Shown here in pieces: positions 16,191 through 23,830 of a stretch of DNA of 64,000 bases (positions are counted from its first letter, which is position 1; the number at the start of each line of letters is the position of its first letter). Location of the stretch: the NCBI GenBank assembly GCA_030752605.1, contig JASMDX010000042.1, positions 1 to 64,000 of the forward strand, read 5' to 3'. A model generated the notes under the pieces. The model was not told the origin of the DNA. It saw nothing but the letters and a program-made list of their open reading frames with translations, and searched no databases. The stretch is from GCA-2731375 sp002731375. GTDB taxonomy: Bacteria; Pseudomonadota; Alphaproteobacteria; GCA-2731375. Both the position numbers and the translations under genes were made by a program.

Positions 16191-18209
16191 TTAAGCCTCC
16201 CACTTCAGGATAATGTTATCTTGTGCATCGACGGTGGCGGTCCAACCGTGGGGCACGAAAATGGTCGAGGTGCCGTCCTCCACCAAGGCCGGTCCCGCGA
16301 TGCCCTGGGCCTCGGTCGCGATGGCGGCACGGCTGAGCAATTCGCAGTCCCGCCATTCGCCAAGATCAAAGATTTTCGTCTGGCCCCGCACCACTTCATC
16401 GCCGATACCCTCGTTCAGAGCTGGTATGACCTCGGGCGCAGCGGATGCGCCCAGGCGGAACGAAACAATCTCGGCCCGATGCATGCCGGATTCACCGAAC
16501 GAAAAGACCCGGTTGTGAGCCTCGTTGAAAAGCGCCAGCAGATCGTCGGCGGTTAGACCCGCCAACGTCTTACCATCGATATCAACGGTGATTTCAAAGG
16601 CCTGGCCAATGAAACGCATATCCAAACTGTAGCTGAAGTGCAATTCCGCCTCGATACCCAGATCCCAAAACGAGGCCGTGGCGCGGGCCTGTAGTTCAGC
16701 AAACAATTCCTTAACCTCAATCGCCGCGCCTTCACCGAGAGGTATCCGCCGGGTCATGGTTTCGTAATGCAGAAAGTCCGATGCCAGCAGACCGTAAGCC
16801 GAAAGCACGCCAGCGTTGGGCGGTATCAGGATGGTTGATATATCCAGCTCCTCGGCCACGCGGGCGGCATGCAACGGACCCGCGCCGCCGAACGGCACCA
16901 GGACATAGTCGCGCGGATCGCGGCCCCGTTCGGTCGAAACAAGCTGTATGGCGCCGACGATATTGGCGTCCGCCACGCGCACGGCGCTGTCTGCCACTTC
17001 TTCTAGTGACATATCAAAATTTTTTGACAAACCATTGAAAACAACAGATGATGCATCGCCATCGATATCCATTTTCCCGCCCAAAAAGGTCTCGGCCCGA
17101 ATGGTCCCGCGCAGCATATGGGCATCGGTGATAGCGGGTCTGTCACCGCCACGGCCATAGCAGGCCGGGCCCGGATCGGCGCCGGCGGACTCCGGCCCCA
17201 CCCGCAACATGCCGCCATCATCCTGCCAGCAGATGGAACCGCCCCCCGCCCCCACGGTGACGATATCAAGCACCGGCGTACGGATCGGCAGGCCATCCAC
17301 CTCCGTCTCGCCCGACAGGTTCGGCTTGCCCCCGGCGACCAGGCAGACGTCGGTGGAGGTACCGCCCATATCCAGGGTAATCAGTTCGCCATAGCCGGAT
17401 AATCCCGCTTGCCGCACCGCCCCCATGACACCGGCGGCGGGGCCTGAAAACAACGATGTAATGGCGTTGCGCGACATCCCCGCCACGGGCAGGCGGCCGC
17501 CATTGGATTGCATGATGGAAAAGCGCCCGGCGAAGTTCTGCCCGCCCAACTGGGTTTCGAAACGGCGCAGATAACTGTCGGTCACGGGCTGGACATAGGC
17601 AGCCAAGGTCGTCGTCGAAGTACGCTCGTATTCGCGGAATTCCCGGGTCACATCGGCCGAACATGTTACGGTCAGGTCAGGGAATTTTTTCTCGACCATG
17701 GCGGCCAGCTGGCGCTCATGCCTGGGCTCGGCATAGCCGTTGAGAAGGCAGATGGCGACGGATTTGTATTTGCCGGAGCCCAGAAACTCCGCCAATCGCA
17801 CGCCCGTAGCGGCCTCGTCCAAGGGCTCCACCACCTCGCCCTGGGCGCTCATGCGTTCATCAATTTCCAGAATATCGCTGCGCGCCAGCACCGGAACGGG
17901 CTTGCGGTAGAACAGATCGTAAATCTGCGTGCGGTTGTGGCGTTGCAGGAACAGGACATCGCGGAAACCCCGCGTAGTCAGCAGGGCGACCGGGGCGCCC
18001 TTGCGTTCCAAAATGGCATTGGTGGCCACGGTGGAACCATGCACCAGATCCTCCACCGTCGCCAGATCGATCTCGCCCGCTGCCAGGGATGCCATGGCCC
18101 CCTCGTCCGGATGCGCCGGCACCGAAGGTACCTTGGCAACGCGTACCCGCCCGTCTTCAATCGCCACCAAATCGGTGAACGTTCCACCAACCTCTACACC
18201 AACACGCAT
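16191..18209 (-). CDS. hyuA: Hydantoinase/oxoprolinase subunit A (HyuA family)
   Basis: This 672-aa protein carries the actin-like ATPase fold of HyuA. The phosphate-1 loop is VGVEVGGTFTDLVAI at the N-terminus. The LDMGGTSTDVCLV motif near 290 is the second phosphate loop, and the GAGGGSICW and GAGPLHAARVAEEL segments are family hallmarks. It energises hydrolysis or carboxylation carried out with HyuB. The start at 18209 places the ATG directly before RVGVEVGG; an extension of seven residues upstream is possible but lacks the family motif. First gene of the hyuA-hyuB-snoaL run. Confidence 0.93.
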   Translation of the reverse strand: MRVGVEVGGTFTDLVAIEDGRVRVAKVPSVPAHPDEGAMASLAAGEIDLATVEDLVHGSTVATNAILERKGAPVALLTTRGFRDVLFLQRHNRTQIYDLFYRKPVPVLARSDILEIDERMSAQGEVVEPLDEAATGVRLAEFLGSGKYKSVAICLLNGYAEPRHERQLAAMVEKKFPDLTVTCSADVTREFREYERTSTTTLAAYVQPVTDSYLRRFETQLGGQNFAGRFSIMQSNGGRLPVAGMSRNAITSLFSGPAAGVMGAVRQAGLSGYGELITLDMGGTSTDVCLVAGGKPNLSGETEVDGLPIRTPVLDIVTVGAGGGSICWQDDGGMLRVGPESAGADPGPACYGRGGDRPAITDAHMLRGTIRAETFLGGKMDIDGDASSVVFNGLSKNFDMSLEEVADSAVRVADANIVGAIQLVSTERGRDPRDYVLVPFGGAGPLHAARVAEELDISTILIPPNAGVLSAYGLLASDFLHYETMTRRIPLGEGAAIEVKELFAELQARATASFWDLGIEAELHFSYSLDMRFIGQAFEITVDIDGKTLAGLTADDLLALFNEAHNRVFSFGESGMHRAEIVSFRLGASAAPEVIPALNEGIGDEVVRGQTKIFDLGEWRDCELLSRAAIATEAQGIAGPALVEDGTSTIFVPHGWTATVDAQDNIILKWEA

Positions 18210-18290
18210 ACCAGCCTCCCACCAACACAATCGCCCCCATTCTATAGAGCGATCGTGCCGCTAGGAAGGCTGGGATTTAGCTGGGTTCGC

Positions 18291-18536
18291 TTACGATCCC
18301 CGGATCAGGGCCAAGTGTCTGGTTGCCAGTTCGATCATGGCGTATAATACGTCGCTGGGTGATTTGCCACTGACCACCGGGACATTATAGAATTTGCCGT
18401 GCTGGACGCCGGGATTGTTCAAGGCGACATGGTAGGCCTTGACCAAGGCATCCATATTGAAGCCGGCGTTGACAAAAACCAACCCCGGCATTACGGCGCG
18501 GCCAAGCGGGTCCTTGAAGACCTCAACCTTGGCCAT
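18291..18536 (-). CDS. Small hypothetical protein
   Basis: An 81-aa frame begins MAKVEVFKDPLGRAVMPGLV and continues with a plausible alpha/beta pattern (NMDALVKAYHVALNN...SDVLYAMIELATRHLALI). I do not recognise the family. Its first codons overlap a transposase fragment on the other strand, so its original upstream region has been replaced, and it may be the 5'-trimmed end of a larger gene. An in-frame ATG at 18548 would add four residues. It lies between hyuA and the dehydratase, on the hyuA strand, 82 bases upstream of hyuA. Confidence 0.45.
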   Translation of the reverse strand: MAKVEVFKDPLGRAVMPGLVFVNAGFNMDALVKAYHVALNNPGVQHGKFYNVPVVSGKSPSDVLYAMIELATRHLALIRGS

Positions 18537-18596
18537 CCCTCGTATCACCCTTCAGCTCTCTTGAAGCTCTACATTTACGGCTATCTCAATCGAAGG
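18528..18596 (+). mobile_element. Transposase fragment (IS1182/IS5-like N-terminal region)
   Basis: The plus strand encodes LGHPSYHPSALLKLYIYGYL followed by NR. This is very close to the conserved GRPxYHPxxLLKLYIYGYLNR block near the N-terminus of many IS1182-type (DUF772) transposases. Only this block survives; the frame ends three codons later and no catalytic DDE region or terminal inverted repeat is seen nearby. It marks an old insertion between the hydantoinase operon and the IlvD/Edd gene. Confidence 0.7.
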
Positions 18597-18715
18597 CATT
18601 GACAGCAGTCGACGCCACCCAAGTCTGGCTAGCGTGGCTGGTGGACAGGGTGCGGCCTTGCCGTCATAGTGCCGCTTGATTTGGAATGGTTGAACTGCAA
18701 TTGGGCGAAAACAGC

Positions 18716-20422
18716 ATGAGCGATGGTGGTAAAATCAAGGGCCTGCAACACGGCCTAACCAATTATGGCGACAAGGATTTTTCGCTGTATCTGCGCCGTT
18801 CCTTCGCGAAGTCCATGGGCTATTCCGACGAAATGCTGGAGCGCCCGATTGTCGGCATCATCAATACCGCATCCGGTTATAACAACTGCCACCGGGGAAT
18901 GCCGGAACTGGTCGAGGCGGTGAAGCGCGGCGTCCTGATGCGGGGCGGACTGCCGATCGATTTCCCAACCATATCGCTGGGTGAAGTGTTTCTGAACCCA
19001 ACCTCGTTGATGTTCCGCAACCTGATGGCCATGGATACGGAGGAGATGATCCGGGCCCAGCCTATGGATGCGGTGGTGATGATCGGCGGTTGCGACAAGA
19101 CCGTACCGGCGCAGTTGATGGGCGCGGCATCAGCCGACCTGCCCACGTTGCAGCTGATCGTCGGGCCCATGATGACCGGACGATACGAGGGCGAGCGACT
19201 GGGTGCCTGCACCGATTGCAGGCGCTTTTGGGCGGATTTCAGGGCCGGGCGTGTGAACGAGGGCCAGATCGGCCAGATCGAGGGTAATCTGGCGACCACC
19301 ATGGGCACCTGCGCCGTCATGGGCACCGCATCGACCATGGCCTGTATCGCCGAGACATTGGGCATGACCCTGCCGGGTACCGCCGCCATTCCCGCCGTTC
19401 ATGCGGACCGCCTGCGCGCGGCAGAGGCCACGGGCGCCCAGGCACTGGAAACCGCCCGTCAGGGTCTGACACCGGCGAAGCTGATCACCAAGAAATCAGT
19501 GGAGAATGCCCTGCGTGTGCTCCTCGCCCTGGGCGGCTCCACCAACGGTATTCTGCATCTGACCGCCATCGCGGGGCGGCGCGGCGTGAAAATCTCCCTT
19601 TACCGCCTGAACGAGCTTTCCGACACCACCCCGGTGCTGATCAATCTAAAGCCAACTGGCGTCGGCTATATGGAGGATTTCCATACCGCCGGCGCCATGG
19701 GGGCGCTGTTGCGGGAGTTGCAGCCCTTGTTGCATCTGGATTGCCCCACCCTGACCGGTGAAACCCTTGGCGAGCGCCTGGCGGCGGCGCCCGGCTATGT
19801 GGACCGGACGATTATCCGCGCCAGGGACGACGGCTTTGAAGACGTGGGCGGTCTGGTGGCCCTGTTCGGCAATCTGGCCCCTGGCGGCGCTATTTTGAAA
19901 CGTTCCGCCGCTGATCCGGTCCTGTTCGAGGCCACGGGCCGGGCCGTCGTCTTTACCTCGCTGGAGGACCTGGCCGAGCGTATCGACGCGGAAGATCTTG
20001 ACGTCAAGGCGGATGATATTTTGGTGCTGCAAAACGCCGGTCCGAAAAGCCCATCCGGCATGCCGGAAGCAGGTTATATTCCCATCCCCAAGAAACTCGC
20101 CCAGGCCGGCGTGAAGGATATGATCCGCATCTCGGACTGCCGCATGAGCGGCACCGCTTTCGGCACGATTGTCTTGCACGTAACGCCCGAGGCCGCCGCA
20201 GGCGGGGCTATTGGATTGGTGCAGAACGGCGATGAAATTAGATTAAGTGTTTCAAATAAATCATTGGAATTACTTATAAATAATTCTGAAATAGAGCGCC
20301 GCCGCCAGGCCAATCCGCCACGACCGGCAGTGCCCACACGGGGCTATGCCAAGCTCTACGCCGATCATGTCACGCAAGCGGATCAGGGTGCGGATTTCGA
20401 TTTTCTCATGGCCCCGAATTGA
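18716..20422 (+). CDS. IlvD/Edd-family dehydratase
   Basis: At 568 aa this is a full-length member of the iron-sulfur dehydratase family that includes dihydroxy-acid dehydratase, 6-phosphogluconate dehydratase and sugar-acid dehydratases. The cluster ligands fit Cys58 (GYNNCHRG), Cys126 (GGCDKTVPA) and Cys199 (MGTCAVMGTAST). GGSTNGILHL and the SDCRMSGTAFG block near the C-terminus are family signatures. The N-terminus (KIKGLQHGLTNYGDKDFSLY) differs from classical IlvD, which favours a sugar-acid or related substrate over valine/isoleucine synthesis. The start at 18716 begins at the conserved region; 18686 is an alternative. A transporter is translationally coupled downstream. Confidence 0.9.
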   Translation: MSDGGKIKGLQHGLTNYGDKDFSLYLRRSFAKSMGYSDEMLERPIVGIINTASGYNNCHRGMPELVEAVKRGVLMRGGLPIDFPTISLGEVFLNPTSLMFRNLMAMDTEEMIRAQPMDAVVMIGGCDKTVPAQLMGAASADLPTLQLIVGPMMTGRYEGERLGACTDCRRFWADFRAGRVNEGQIGQIEGNLATTMGTCAVMGTASTMACIAETLGMTLPGTAAIPAVHADRLRAAEATGAQALETARQGLTPAKLITKKSVENALRVLLALGGSTNGILHLTAIAGRRGVKISLYRLNELSDTTPVLINLKPTGVGYMEDFHTAGAMGALLRELQPLLHLDCPTLTGETLGERLAAAPGYVDRTIIRARDDGFEDVGGLVALFGNLAPGGAILKRSAADPVLFEATGRAVVFTSLEDLAERIDAEDLDVKADDILVLQNAGPKSPSGMPEAGYIPIPKKLAQAGVKDMIRISDCRMSGTAFGTIVLHVTPEAAAGGAIGLVQNGDEIRLSVSNKSLELLINNSEIERRRQANPPRPAVPTRGYAKLYADHVTQADQGADFDFLMAPN

Positions 20423-21615
20423 CCAACATAGCCGGGTCAAGCGCGGGACCCTGGCGCGGCGCAACCGCGGCCCTGTGCGCCCTGCTTGTCGGCATCGGCT
20501 TGGGACGTTTTGCCTATACGCCACTGATCCCGGCCCTGGCGGCGGCAGAATGGTTCACGGCCAGCGATGCCGCCTACCTGGGCGCGGCCAATCTGGCCGG
20601 TTATCTGGCCGGTGCCGCCCTGGCGAGGATGTTGGCGGCGCGGACCTCCACAAGGTACACCCTGCGTGGCGGTATGCTGTTGGCCAGCGTGGCATTTTTC
20701 GCCTGCGCACAGCCGTTTCCGTTTGAGTGGTTCTTCCTCTGGCGTTTTATCGCGGGCATGTGCGGCGGCATCCTGATGGTGCTGGCCGCGCCCACGGTGT
20801 TGCCTTTCGTGCCCGCCAACCGCCAAGGCCTGGCGGGTGGCGTCATCATGACCGGCGTTGCCCTGGGCATCGCTCTATCGGGCACCATGGTGCCCCTGAC
20901 CCTGGAGCTGGGCCTGACGGAAACCTGGGCTGCCCTGGGAATTCTGGCAACTCTGCTAACCGCCATCGCCTGGCACGGCTGGCCGGCGGCGCCCAACGGA
21001 GGCGAAACAGCGGTCAAGACCTCGCCGCCACCCGGCCTTCGGGTGCTGAAATCATTATATATCGAGTATTGCCTGAACGCGATGGGCCTGGTGCCGCATA
21101 TGGTTTTCTGGGTGGTCTTCATCGTCCGGGGCCTAAACCAAGGTTTGGATGTTGGGGCCATGTATTGGGTGGTTTTCGGCGTTGGCGCCATGCTGGGGCC
21201 GGTCAGCATGGGTTATCTGGCAGACCGCATAGGGTCTTTATGGGCACTGCGGCTAGGCTATCTCCTGCAGGCGGTCTTCGTGGGCGTTGTCGCCGTCACG
21301 GACAACACGGCGGTTCTCATCGCCTCCTCCCTAGTCATGGGCGCCTTCGTTCCCGCTTCCACCACCCTTGTATTGATCCGCCTACGCCACGTCATCGGCC
21401 ACGACGCCGGCGCCCAGACGGGCGGCTGGCGCCTGGCCACGATAGCCTTCGCCTTTGGCCAGGCGGCGGGCGGCTACGGCCTGTCCTATCTGTTCGATGT
21501 CGGCAGCGACTACAGACCGCTGTACGCGGTGGGTAGCGCGGCGCTGGTGCTATCCCTGGTACTTAATTTTGCGGCTGGTCAGTCAGGCAAAGCAGCCCGG
21601 ATCGACCAAGTATAA
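20419..21615 (+). CDS. YbfB/YjiJ-family MFS transporter
   Basis: This 398-aa inner-membrane protein shows about twelve hydrophobic segments and the family signature GIGLGRFAYTPLIPALAAAEW in the first helix, followed by AAYLGAANLAGYLAGA. YbfB/YjiJ members are uncharacterised major-facilitator permeases. Translation starts at TTG 20419, which overlaps the stop of the upstream dehydratase gene (TTGA), so the two are tightly coupled. This suggests that it moves the substrate or product of the dehydratase. A Met start further in would remove the first helix. Confidence 0.88.
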   Translation: MTNIAGSSAGPWRGATAALCALLVGIGLGRFAYTPLIPALAAAEWFTASDAAYLGAANLAGYLAGAALARMLAARTSTRYTLRGGMLLASVAFFACAQPFPFEWFFLWRFIAGMCGGILMVLAAPTVLPFVPANRQGLAGGVIMTGVALGIALSGTMVPLTLELGLTETWAALGILATLLTAIAWHGWPAAPNGGETAVKTSPPPGLRVLKSLYIEYCLNAMGLVPHMVFWVVFIVRGLNQGLDVGAMYWVVFGVGAMLGPVSMGYLADRIGSLWALRLGYLLQAVFVGVVAVTDNTAVLIASSLVMGAFVPASTTLVLIRLRHVIGHDAGAQTGGWRLATIAFAFGQAAGGYGLSYLFDVGSDYRPLYAVGSAALVLSLVLNFAAGQSGKAARIDQV

Positions 21616-21936
21616 TGGAAGAATCAAAACCTGCACTAGACCTTTTCAACAAGGGCAAGAATAACGGAGACATGACCTTTTTTCCGCAGGAAACAGAGGA
21701 TCGCAGCCCTTTTATTCGTTATTGAAGGCAATTTCTAGTATTGCCACAGCCCGCCAAATTACATAATTAATATGGTCTCCAAAACTTCAAAACCACCCCA
21801 TAACTCATGGATAGTTTGCCTAATATCTCATCAATTGAAAGATTTTTGGCTTGTCAGATTGCACCATTCCAATTTTTCCCTACACGCTGGAATGGCATCG
21901 TACCAGTATGCTAATACACCGTTAAGGGGAGATGCT

Positions 21937-22145
21937 ATGACGAACGGCATGTCAAGAATGGTTAGAGCAGCTTGGTCTTTCGAAATATGCAGAAGTATTC
22001 TCCGAAAATAACATTGACCTGGGTATCTTAGCTGACCTCACTGAAAACGATTTGCAGGAACTCGGCGTATCACTGGGAGATCGAAAGCGATTGTTTCGCG
22101 TCGCCAACCGAAGCCTCTTAGCGAGCGAAAGCCGTCAGCGTTGCA
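21937..22145 (+). pseudogene. SAM-domain (cyclase-type regulator) N-terminal fragment
   Basis: A good ribosome-binding site (AAGGGGA) precedes ATG 21937 (MTNGMS...), then a one-base frameshift occurs near 21955. From 21959 the next frame encodes WLEQLGLSKYAEVFSEN, DLGILADLTENDLQELG and DRKRLFRVA. This is a sterile-alpha-motif domain of the kind that starts many alphaproteobacterial adenylate/guanylate-cyclase-like proteins. The cyclase and later domains are absent; the frame runs into the rpsD terminator. The region 21616-21930 is AT-rich and holds nothing else that I can support. Confidence 0.75.
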
Positions 22146-22216
22146 TTAAATACTTCACGTGGTATATGCCGACAATTCTTCTCTTGTCACGTTCAGGCTT
22201 GCCAAAACTGACAACT

Positions 22217-22243
22217 AAAAAGCCGGCGCGAGGCCGGCTTTTT
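22217..22243 (-). terminator. Bidirectional rho-independent terminator after rpsD
   Basis: An 11-bp perfect stem (AAAAAGCCGGC / GCCGGCTTTTT) encloses a five-base loop. The GC-rich core is followed by five Ts on either strand. It lies 20 bases after the rpsD stop and would end that transcript, and any transcript arriving from the plus strand. Confidence 0.9.
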
Positions 22244-22263
22244 CGCGAACGCTTTCGAAACGG

Positions 22264-22881
22264 CTACCTGGAATAATACTCAATCACCAGGTTCGGTTCC
22301 ATGGGCACCGGATATGGCACCTCGGAGAATTTCGGTGTGCGCACGAAGGTGCCCCGGCGCTTGCCAAAGTCCACGTCGATATATTCGGGCACATCACGCT
22401 CGGAACTGTCCATGGCTTCCAGCACCATAATGATCTCGCGTGATTTTTCCTTGATCTCAATAACATCGCCCTCGTTGACCCGGTAGGAGGCGATATTCAC
22501 CTTCTTGCCGTTGACCAGAACGTGGCCGTGGTTGATGAACTGGCGGGCCGAAAAGACCGTGGGGACAAATTTCATGCGGTAGACCACCGCGTCAAGGCGC
22601 CGCTCCAGCAGGCCGATCAGGCCCTCGGTGGTGTCGCCCTTGACCTTCACCGCCTCGTTATAGGTACGGCGGAACTGCTTCTCAGTGATGTTGCCGTAAT
22701 AGCCGCGCAGCTTTTGCTTGGCGGCCAACTGGATGCCGTAATCGGACGGTTTCCGACGGCGGCCTTGGGCGTGCTGCCCCGGGGGATAATCGCGCTTGTT
22801 GACCGGGCTTTTGGGGCGGCCCCAAATGTTTTCGCCCAAACGGCGGTTCAGCTTGTATTTCGAGCGCAGTCGCTTCGTCAT
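22264..22881 (-). CDS. rpsD: 30S ribosomal protein S4
   Basis: This primary 16S rRNA-binding protein nucleates assembly of the 30S body. The 205-aa sequence shows the N-terminal TKRLRSKYKLNRRLGENIWG, the QHAQGRRRKPSDYGIQL block of alphaproteobacterial S4, and the S4 RNA-binding domain near 95-155 (LERRLDAVVYRMKF, QFINHGHVLVNGKKVNI). It ends in the conserved EPNLVIEYYSR. It is monocistronic, with its own promoter and terminator, next to trmJ as in many alphaproteobacteria. Confidence 0.98.
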   Translation of the reverse strand: MTKRLRSKYKLNRRLGENIWGRPKSPVNKRDYPPGQHAQGRRRKPSDYGIQLAAKQKLRGYYGNITEKQFRRTYNEAVKVKGDTTEGLIGLLERRLDAVVYRMKFVPTVFSARQFINHGHVLVNGKKVNIASYRVNEGDVIEIKEKSREIIMVLEAMDSSERDVPEYIDVDFGKRRGTFVRTPKFSEVPYPVPMEPNLVIEYYSR

Positions 22882-22974
22882 CTAATTCCGTCTCTCTCGC
22901 AAAAGATTCTTGAAATCCTGAATTCCCATGCGCCACCGCCCACCGCAAAGGATGGGGCGCGCAATGTGGCGCGA

Positions 22975-23002
22975 GTTATACCCATCCTCCGCCGCAAGTC
23001 AA
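22975..23002 (-). promoter_or_regulatory. Candidate sigma-70 promoter of rpsD
   Basis: On the minus strand TTGACT (22997-23002) and TATAAC (22975-22980) are separated by 16 bases. Transcription would start near 22968, leaving a leader of about 87 nt before rpsD. Both hexamers are near consensus, as expected for a ribosomal protein gene. Confidence 0.65.
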
Positions 23003-23038
23003 ATGGCAAATGTGAGGAATTCGGCCAAAGTATCCGGT

Positions 23039-23821
23039 TCAATCCTCCTCTTCATCATCCGTAAGATCGGGGGATCGGATCAAGGCTGAGATCACGCCGT
23101 GTAGGCTGCGCACCTCCTGGCCGGTCAGATCGGCGCGGCGAAAGATGTTGCGCAGGTTGCGCATCATGGAGGGGCGCTTTTCGGGAGGCTTCAGGAAGCC
23201 CTTGCGGGAGAGTTCCGTCTCCAGACGATTTTCGAAAAAGGCCAGCTCGTCCCGAGTGGCGGACAGGCTGTCACCGGCGACGATGGGTTCGGGCACCGGG
23301 CCTGAGGTGAACCATTCATAGGCCACCAGCAATACTGCCTGTCCAAGATTGAGGGAGGAAAACGCCGGATTCGCGGGGATCTGGATAATCGAATGGGCCA
23401 GTGTGGCATCATCGTTGGACAGCCCCGCCTTCTCGCCGCCAAACAGAATGCCGAGTTTTTGGCCCCGGCCCAGGCGCGCGCGCATGTCGGCGACGGCTTC
23501 ACGTGGGGTCAAACACGGCTTTTCCATCTCCCGGCTACGGGCGGTGGTGGCGTAAACCACGTGCAAATCCGCGACCGATGCCGGCGCGTCGTCAAACAAC
23601 GCCGCTGCATCGAGAATAGCGTCGGCCCGGCTGGACATGGCGATGGCCTTTTCGTTGGGCCAGCCATCCCGAGGATCAACAATACGTAATTCGTCCAGAC
23701 CAAAATTTTTCATGGCCCGGGCGGCGGCACCGATATTCTCGCCCATCTGCGGGCGCACCAGGATCACCGCCGGGACGGGCCCGACGGTTGCCGCGGTTTG
23801 CGTGGAATCAGTGCCGGCCAT
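23039..23821 (-). CDS. trmJ: tRNA (cytidine/uridine-2'-O-)-methyltransferase TrmJ-like
   Basis: This is a SPOUT-class RNA methyltransferase of 260 aa. TrmJ methylates the ribose of tRNA position 32. The three SpoU motifs are visible: PQMGENIGAAARAMKNFG (motif 1, about 24-41), LGILFGGEKAGLSNDD (motif 2) and IPANPAFSSLNLGQAVLLVAYE (motif 3). A C-terminal helical extension (LRNIFRRADLTGQEVRSLHG) is typical of TrmJ. It lies nine bases after cimA and is the last gene of a cysS-cimA-trmJ run. Confidence 0.93.
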   Translation of the reverse strand: MAGTDSTQTAATVGPVPAVILVRPQMGENIGAAARAMKNFGLDELRIVDPRDGWPNEKAIAMSSRADAILDAAALFDDAPASVADLHVVYATTARSREMEKPCLTPREAVADMRARLGRGQKLGILFGGEKAGLSNDDATLAHSIIQIPANPAFSSLNLGQAVLLVAYEWFTSGPVPEPIVAGDSLSATRDELAFFENRLETELSRKGFLKPPEKRPSMMRNLRNIFRRADLTGQEVRSLHGVISALIRSPDLTDDEEED

Positions 23822-23830
23822 GGGCAGCCT

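Noticed and set aside
15002..16213. Plus-strand open frame (403 codons) opposite hyuB
   Set aside because: Antisense shadow of a strongly conserved hydantoinase subunit.
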